A DNA stretch of 64,000 nt from Rhyzopertha dominica (taxonomy: Eukaryota > Arthropoda > Insecta > Coleoptera > Bostrichidae): NCBI GenBank assembly GCA_025024175.1, contig QCXZ01000086.1, forward strand, positions 24,828,245 to 24,892,244. Reading direction: 5' to 3'. A program made the position numbers and the translations under genes. Under the pieces are notes generated by a model that was not told the origin of the DNA, ran no database searches, and saw only the letters and a program-made list of their open reading frames with translations. Below are positions 58,349 to 64,000 of this stretch, piece after piece; within the stretch, counting starts at the first letter, position 1, and every line of letters begins with the position of its first letter.

Positions 58349-61300
58349 ATGGTGTGTGAACTTAGAACAGTTGTACGTGATGAACTTTTTTCTGCGGGTG
58401 CTACAGAAAAATTGTACGTACCTCACATGACTAATGTGATATTGTATAAACTGCACACTCTTATTGTAACAAAACTTCAGTTACAGCAAAAATCCGCAGC
58501 CTCTATGATTACCAACTACGCCTTATGCAGGGCGTTATGCCACCCCCATCTGGGGTTGACATTGCTAATACCATCAAGTACTTCTCTCAAACGCTGCTAA
58601 GTAAAAATCGCCGCTTGTCTATATTAGACCCTCTACTGTGAAGTTTCTGTTTTCAGCTGTCCTCAAAGATGTACCAAATTCTCCTTTAGAACTTTTGAAA
58701 AATCCAGAAATGGATTCAGTCCGCATGGGGCTGTTTCCAAGTTTAGATTACAAGGGACTTTACAATTCTTTGATTCCACTCATTGAAGTTGCACCTTTGA
58801 TACAATACGGACTACATGGTATGTTTAGAAATAAAAATATCCTTCATCGATCTTACCGTTTTTGCAGTTTTTGGACAAGCTGTTCTGCAGTGTTTGGGAT
58901 GCCTTTTACCATTCTTAGAGCACGACCTGATTGACAATTTACCATACCTAACGGCATCGACCATAGCAGTTTTACCAAACACTTTACATCAAGATATAGT
59001 TAACTCGCTATGCTTCTACATCCTTCCGTTCACAATAAGTAAAGTTCTATTTTTGTCGAAGCTCACCATTATATATAATTGATTTGCAGCCCGACACAAA
59101 GACAGGGAACACGATATATGCCAATCCGTATCAGCAGTTATGATGATGGTCTTCCAATACTCCAGCAACCCAGCACATCACTGTCAGTTACTGGAATGTT
59201 TGATGACTTTGAAGCAAAATATCCTTAAAGATCTTCTAAGCGTAATCGCTTATGGCACAAGCACGGCCCGATCATCGGCCGCCAAACTGTTGTTTTACTA
59301 CTGGCCCGCTTTCAATCCAATCTTTTTGATAGAAAAGGTCTCATCTGCAAATTTGCTGGTAAAAAAATCTTGCATTTATGTATATATTCCACCTGCATGA
59401 TTTTTGTAGGAGATGCAACACCATTCGTTTGCCAAAGGGACATGTGCCCGAACGCTGGCAATGCTGAAGCTGCGAAAGTCTGTTATGATCATTGTATTTC
59501 GATTACGTTTGCCAGCGACACACCTCCACCTCTTTATCTATGCATAGAATGTGCAAATGAAATCCATAGAGAACACCCTAACCAGATGTTCTTTGACATA
59601 TTGCATCCAATGCAACAAGTATCGATGGTTTGCGAGAACAAAGTGAGTAAGCTTCGTTGTTGTCGGATCCAAGCTAAAAGAATGATTTTCAGAATTGTCG
59701 TTCTACAGATAAATATGCAATTTCCATATGTTTCTCAACGGAATGTGCTAGCTACAATGGTAATCATCCGATTAGGTACTGTGAACAGTGTCATAATAAC
59801 AGACATAACAATAGAAGGGGTGGCGATCATATTGTTCACAAATGCTTACCACCCACATGGACGATGGATATCGAAATGCAGACTTACATGATTGAAGCGA
59901 TTGTAAGGTAAGTAAAGATGAGTGGGACTATTATTCAAAAATCTTTTGTACAACTCATCGATCTTACAAATCATTGGAACTACTTTAAATTCCGCAATCC
60001 AGTTTTTAATAGTGANATATGAAGGACACTTATCGGCTTATTTATAAAATATCGTAGTAGTTGACATAGCAACCAAAAAATTAGATATTTATATTCTATG
60101 TGTCCACTTAGAAAGGCCATGTATTCGGTTCAAAACATTGATACATTTAGTATAAACTTCAAAAGTGCAAGTGGCAAGTTTTTTTATTGTTTTATTTATT
60201 TGCACACATGTATTTCTTTGAAATAAATTTGTGAATATGTTGTCTCGTAATAACAATATCAGCAGAGTATATACATCATGCATAATGTTTTCTGCCCTCT
60301 AATTACTATCAAAACCATTAATTTTTTTCACCCTTTACACTCTTATTTTAATTAGCAACCATCTTTTAACACTTTTGAACTATGTCAATTGATAGCAACT
60401 TCCCCAGCACATTTGTGTATCCGAACAATATAGTTATTTCATTTTGTCAATTGCAAGTCTGCTAAAGGAAGCCAAAGTTCCCACGATTGAACAAAAGGAC
60501 ACTGCAGAAGGAAGAGTTACAACACCAGCCATAGATAACATCTCTATTGAAGAGCGGCAGCTTCTGGGCAGGTACGGCGTATGGTTGCTGGTTGGAAGGT
60601 GTACGCCTTCAGAAAATACCTCCGATGAAGTGTTGGGTCGTTTGCTCGCTATGCTGTTCCACTGGTTTCACATGACGGCTTATTCGTACGATGGACAGGA
60701 GGAGAGTACATTGGAGAAATTAAAAACTGAAAATGTTTGTAATTGGCTTAGAAATATCAGCCAGACTCACTACGATCTGTTCATTTCTTGTCTGCTACCT
60801 CATCCACCTGAGCACTCTAGAGTAGGAGGCCATTGGTGAGTACTTATTTTGAAGCATTTGGTAAAGACTGCATTACCTCTGATTTCAGGGATACCTTAGC
60901 ATCTCGTACATCTCATCTGAAAGACGGACTTAATCGATTATTTTGTTTGGTTCCTTACGAAGTTATTACTCAGGAGATATGGGATTATGTAATGCCACAC
61001 TGGATGGAAGCAGTTGTTAACGATGTCCCAGAAAAAGAACTGTCAGAGCTTAAGATAATACTCAGTAAAATTCTCGATACCGATATGAGCCCTCTAGGTT
61101 TTGATGCTCAGAAAATGTATCATTTTGTAATGGTTCGTTTCGAAAAGACAACTTCAAAAGTCCAAGAACAGGCATTGCACTGGCTTCAAACCCTTACCAT
61201 GTTAGAAATAGTGATTCCACTCCATTTGTTGTTTTCAATTTTTGGGGAGGGAGTCAAACAGGCTAAAGGGCAAGGAGACAGTGAGCTAGAAGATAAATCG

Positions 61301-63980
61301 CTGAAACTACACAAACCCAATACCTCATCGGGACCAAACCAACGATCAATATGTACGTATCCAGGATATGTTAATATTATTTGTTTTTACAAGTGCTTTT
61401 TTTCAGCACCTGTTGTTGAAGACTGTGATTCAGCAAACACATCATTTTCCGACGAAGAAAATCGTCTCTCTCAACACACAGAATTTGAAACAGACGCCGA
61501 GCACAACCTCTCTTGCTGCATACTCATGTTGGACATTCTATTAAAACAAATGGAGCTTCAAGACATAGACAAACACACGGGACTCAATTCGTCCTTATGC
61601 CGAGACGTATGTTGGCTGCTTAAAAGTATGCTCAGTACGGCTTGGACAGGGAACCATAAATGCCCGAATAAAAGCGACTGTGGGTACTGTGAATCCAGTA
61701 TCATGTGGCATCAGCTGTCGTTACAGCTAATCAAGTATCTCTCTCCAATATACCCTGCCCATCCACCAGATGTAAAGAACAAATATTTTTTTAAAACATC
61801 AACAACTAATCACAAATTCTTTTAGCCTCCTATAGAGGAAGACTGGGATTCGCACAGCAGAAAAAGTCCTCCTGAAAGCGACAAAAAAGAATCCAAGTCC
61901 GACGTCGTTGTAAATATGCCGATACCAGAAGTGCATTCAGTTGGTGGAGTTTTAGTACATATGCCACACGTGTGTTCTGTACGAAAAGTAGAAACACTGA
62001 ACACTAGTTAAATTGTTTTTGAGCTTCCAATGCGCTACAACGGGAATCTGTAGTTCAAGGTTTCTATTGAATTACTAAATCACATTCATTTAACGGGTTG
62101 ACTTAATGACGGAACTTTAATTAAGGAATCTTGATAAATGTATCAAACATTGAATCTAAAGAGTTAAGGCAGAAAGTTCATAAGCAGTAAAAGATCTCTG
62201 TGGGATATCCAATCTTAGCAGTTCTAGGGCATTTGAAAACACTACAGTTTGTTCTTTTGAAGGTGGGGTATTCAAAAACATCAATTGTTCCTTCTTCCAA
62301 CTACCATCACTAGGAAATGCGTTGCCTAATAATTCCATCTTTATAAACTAACTAGTTGATATGACTCCACCAAAAAAAAAACAAGTTTTGTTAGGTCCGG
62401 AGACTGCGCTGGGTACTACATCTATTTGGAGATACTTCTTTGAAGTGCTCTTTCACATCCCTAGTATAATGTCCTGGCGTTCCAGTATAGTGATACCATT
62501 CTAGTTCTCTCACAACAGGCGCCAAATCTTCTAAAATTTCCAGTACCTAAATTGTTTTTCAGAAAATGAATCGTGAAAACTGTATCATTGTATCTTTTTT
62601 CATTTCGAATGACCCAATATAGTAAACGTCAAAATTTTAATTGGAAATACTTTCGCTTGAACTATTTTATCAGTTATAACGACGCTTATTACACAAAAGG
62701 TCCCCCATATTCAAAGAAACACTGTATATTTATAGGTATACGTATAAAATTGTTTTAAAAAGATGCGAAATTTTCCTTATCAGGATTTTAAATTTAAACT
62801 TCAAAATACACTGTAACATAGATACTGTGATTTCTCAGCTTTCTGGTGAATTTTTTGCCACTTAGTACCCAGTAATAACTAGACAAATAATAGAATAAAT
62901 ATAAAATAGTCCTGAAACCTTGCAGGAACTTTGAGCTACTACATAGGTCCCATGAGTTTCATTTAAGAGCTTATAATTTTATTTTACACCAACTACAAAA
63001 CAAACTTGTCATACGACAGTGTTTCGGAAATGTCATGCAAACATGGACCATTTATATGTTCATTTACCTCATTCACTCATTGCTTGCCTACAGAAACACA
63101 CTCGTATATACGTTCACCAGTGGTGGACCCATGGGCGGAGTNNAGTCACGTTCTCAGAATATTCATAGATACGCCCTCTTCAAAATTAGTACTATTTGTG
63201 TTGCAGTTAGGAACTACCACTAAAAAGTCTCCAGTCTCCTTCTTCCGAAAATCTGGTATGGATCCGCCACTGGTTCTCATTCGTCATCCTAAATGTAGTA
63301 TATATAAAGATTGATACAAATGCTAATTACGATATTCTAATTCATGCGAGCATTCCTCAAGCACATAACACAGTGATGGAAATACTCTTCAGCTCATGTC
63401 GTGATTTAGCATTTGTATCGATAATATCTATAAGTGTACCCTGGTTTTTGCTTATGCTGAATTATTTAGTTGACTTATACAAAAGTAGCCTAAAGCATGG
63501 TTTCTGATGTTGATCTGTTGAAATATGAACTAGTTTTACACATCATTTCATTGGTAGATCATGACGGCCACTGTAGAGACGGTTTCTGAACAACTGGACC
63601 TTGCTGCCATCATGCCAGCTGAAAAGGTGGTATCTGCAGTGGCAAGGGCTATTACTTTATCGGAATCAGACGTGGGTAAGTTTATTTTATTTCCTCATCA
63701 AATACAGAGTGCACTCAAGAGTTGGTAAAGGCCGCTATCAAGCTTTAGACATACACCAAATGCTGGATAATGGAGTGAACAGGTTCATCGAATATCTCCC
63801 TTTACAGCCACAGCCACAGTACAAGTAGCGAAGCCGCAGGTTATTGGTGAAAACGACGAACCAGTAGAATCAGATGCAGGTGATGATATGGAAAATTTTT
63901 GGCAAACATCTCTTGGGAAGTTTAAATTTACAATTGAGGATCTACCTCAACCCCTACAGTATATTTATCACATACTTAAG
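58349..63980 (+). CDS. UNC79: UNC79 homologue, N-terminal third (partial)
   Basis: Twelve exons are visible: 58349-58397, 58487-58818, 58868-59038, 59090-59358, 59410-59642, 59693-59907, 60458-60835, 60889-61352, 61407-61771, 61826-61969, 63558-63675 and 63808-63980, about 967 residues. The gene continues past the window (GTAAGT at 63981). UNC79 is a large HEAT-like scaffold that, with UNC80, binds and stabilises the NALCN sodium-leak channel in neurons. Diagnostic segments are PPPSGVDIANTIKYFSQTLL, PSLDYKGLYNSLIPLIEV, NPAHHCQLLECLMTLKQN, TPPPLYLCIECANEIHRE with surrounding Cys pairs, LVGRCTPSENTSDEVLGRL, LNRLFCLVPYEVITQEIW and ILMLDILLKQMELQD. The first exon and its weak donor (GTGCTA) are less sure. 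Two single-base deletions break the frame, one at about 58605-58626 and one near 59315-59335, in otherwise conserved exons; most likely they are assembly errors. One intron (61970-63557) is 1588 bp; five are 49-54 bp. Confidence 0.92.
62156..62555 (-). other. Coding-like minus-strand segment inside a UNC79 intron
   Basis: From about 62552 downward one frame reads VLEILEDLAPVVRELEWYHY, TGTPGHYTRDVKEHFKEVSP and NRCSTQRSLRT to a stop. A second frame from 62338 reads MELLGNAFPSDGSWKKEQLM, FLNTPPSKEQTVVF and ends LSALTL. AACAATTTAG precedes the first piece like an acceptor. I do not recognise the protein. It could be a nested gene fragment or a retroposed or transposon-derived copy. Confidence 0.35.
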
Positions 63981-64000
63981 GTAAGTTAACGATTAACCAG

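Noticed and set aside
1..63990. tRNA, rRNA, CRISPR arrays or bacterial-type operons
   Set aside because: None was seen on inspection, and none of the prokaryotic features is expected in an insect nuclear sequence.

Overview
This looks like a piece of an insect nuclear genome, possibly a beetle. The basis is an AT-rich background, very short introns (49-61 bp) with GT..AG ends in the UNC79 homologue, and a dense population of insect-type transposable elements. The species call is inference. The window comes from a draft assembly: there is a run of 100 N at 36918-37017, scattered single N, and single-base frameshifts inside otherwise conserved exons.

The left two thirds (about 1-39 kb) is mostly transposon debris in non-coding DNA. 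In order it holds: a nearly complete CR1/Jockey-like LINE (minus strand, 0.6-4.4 kb); a rearranged Jockey-like LINE tail (4.6-5.9 kb); an RTE-like fossil (7.5-8.5 kb); a mariner element with 32-bp perfect terminal repeats (9.79-11.12 kb); a Penelope-like GIY-YIG endonuclease fragment flanked by inverted repeats (16.7-17.7 kb); a 91-bp-arm palindrome (19.6-19.8 kb); a decayed transposon-like protein family (22-23 kb); a three-unit array of a 290-bp repeat (23.9-24.75 kb); a Tigger/pogo element inserted into a LINE tail (24.75-27.06 kb); a Ty1/copia RNase H fossil (28.6-29.05 kb); and RTE-like and other RT remnants (32.2-36.9 kb). Between them lie several GC-richer patches without convincing ORFs.

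The right third carries the host genes. An unidentified plus-strand gene ends near 42.3 kb and converges on SLC25A32, the mitochondrial folate/FAD carrier, on the minus strand (42.78-44.38 kb, four exons, complete). A leucine-rich-repeat single-pass membrane protein lies on the minus strand (46.77-50.01 kb, two exons, complete). The damaged or mis-assembled 3' end of an unidentified tail-anchored coiled-coil protein lies on the minus strand (55.04-55.51 kb). UNC79, a subunit of the NALCN sodium-leak channel complex, starts near 58.35 kb on the plus strand and runs off the right edge after twelve visible exons. Two short TIR-bounded DNA transposon derivatives (51.35-52.03 and 57.35-57.95 kb) and a Penelope-like reverse transcriptase fossil (56.4-57.3 kb) sit between these genes.

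The host genes are independent loci; no operon or pathway cluster is implied. The least explained structures are the 19.6-kb palindrome and the hairpin-GAAACGTC motif beside the Penelope fragment, the repeat family shared between 24 kb and 41.6 kb, the cysteine-rich insert in the first LINE, and the two unidentified host genes.
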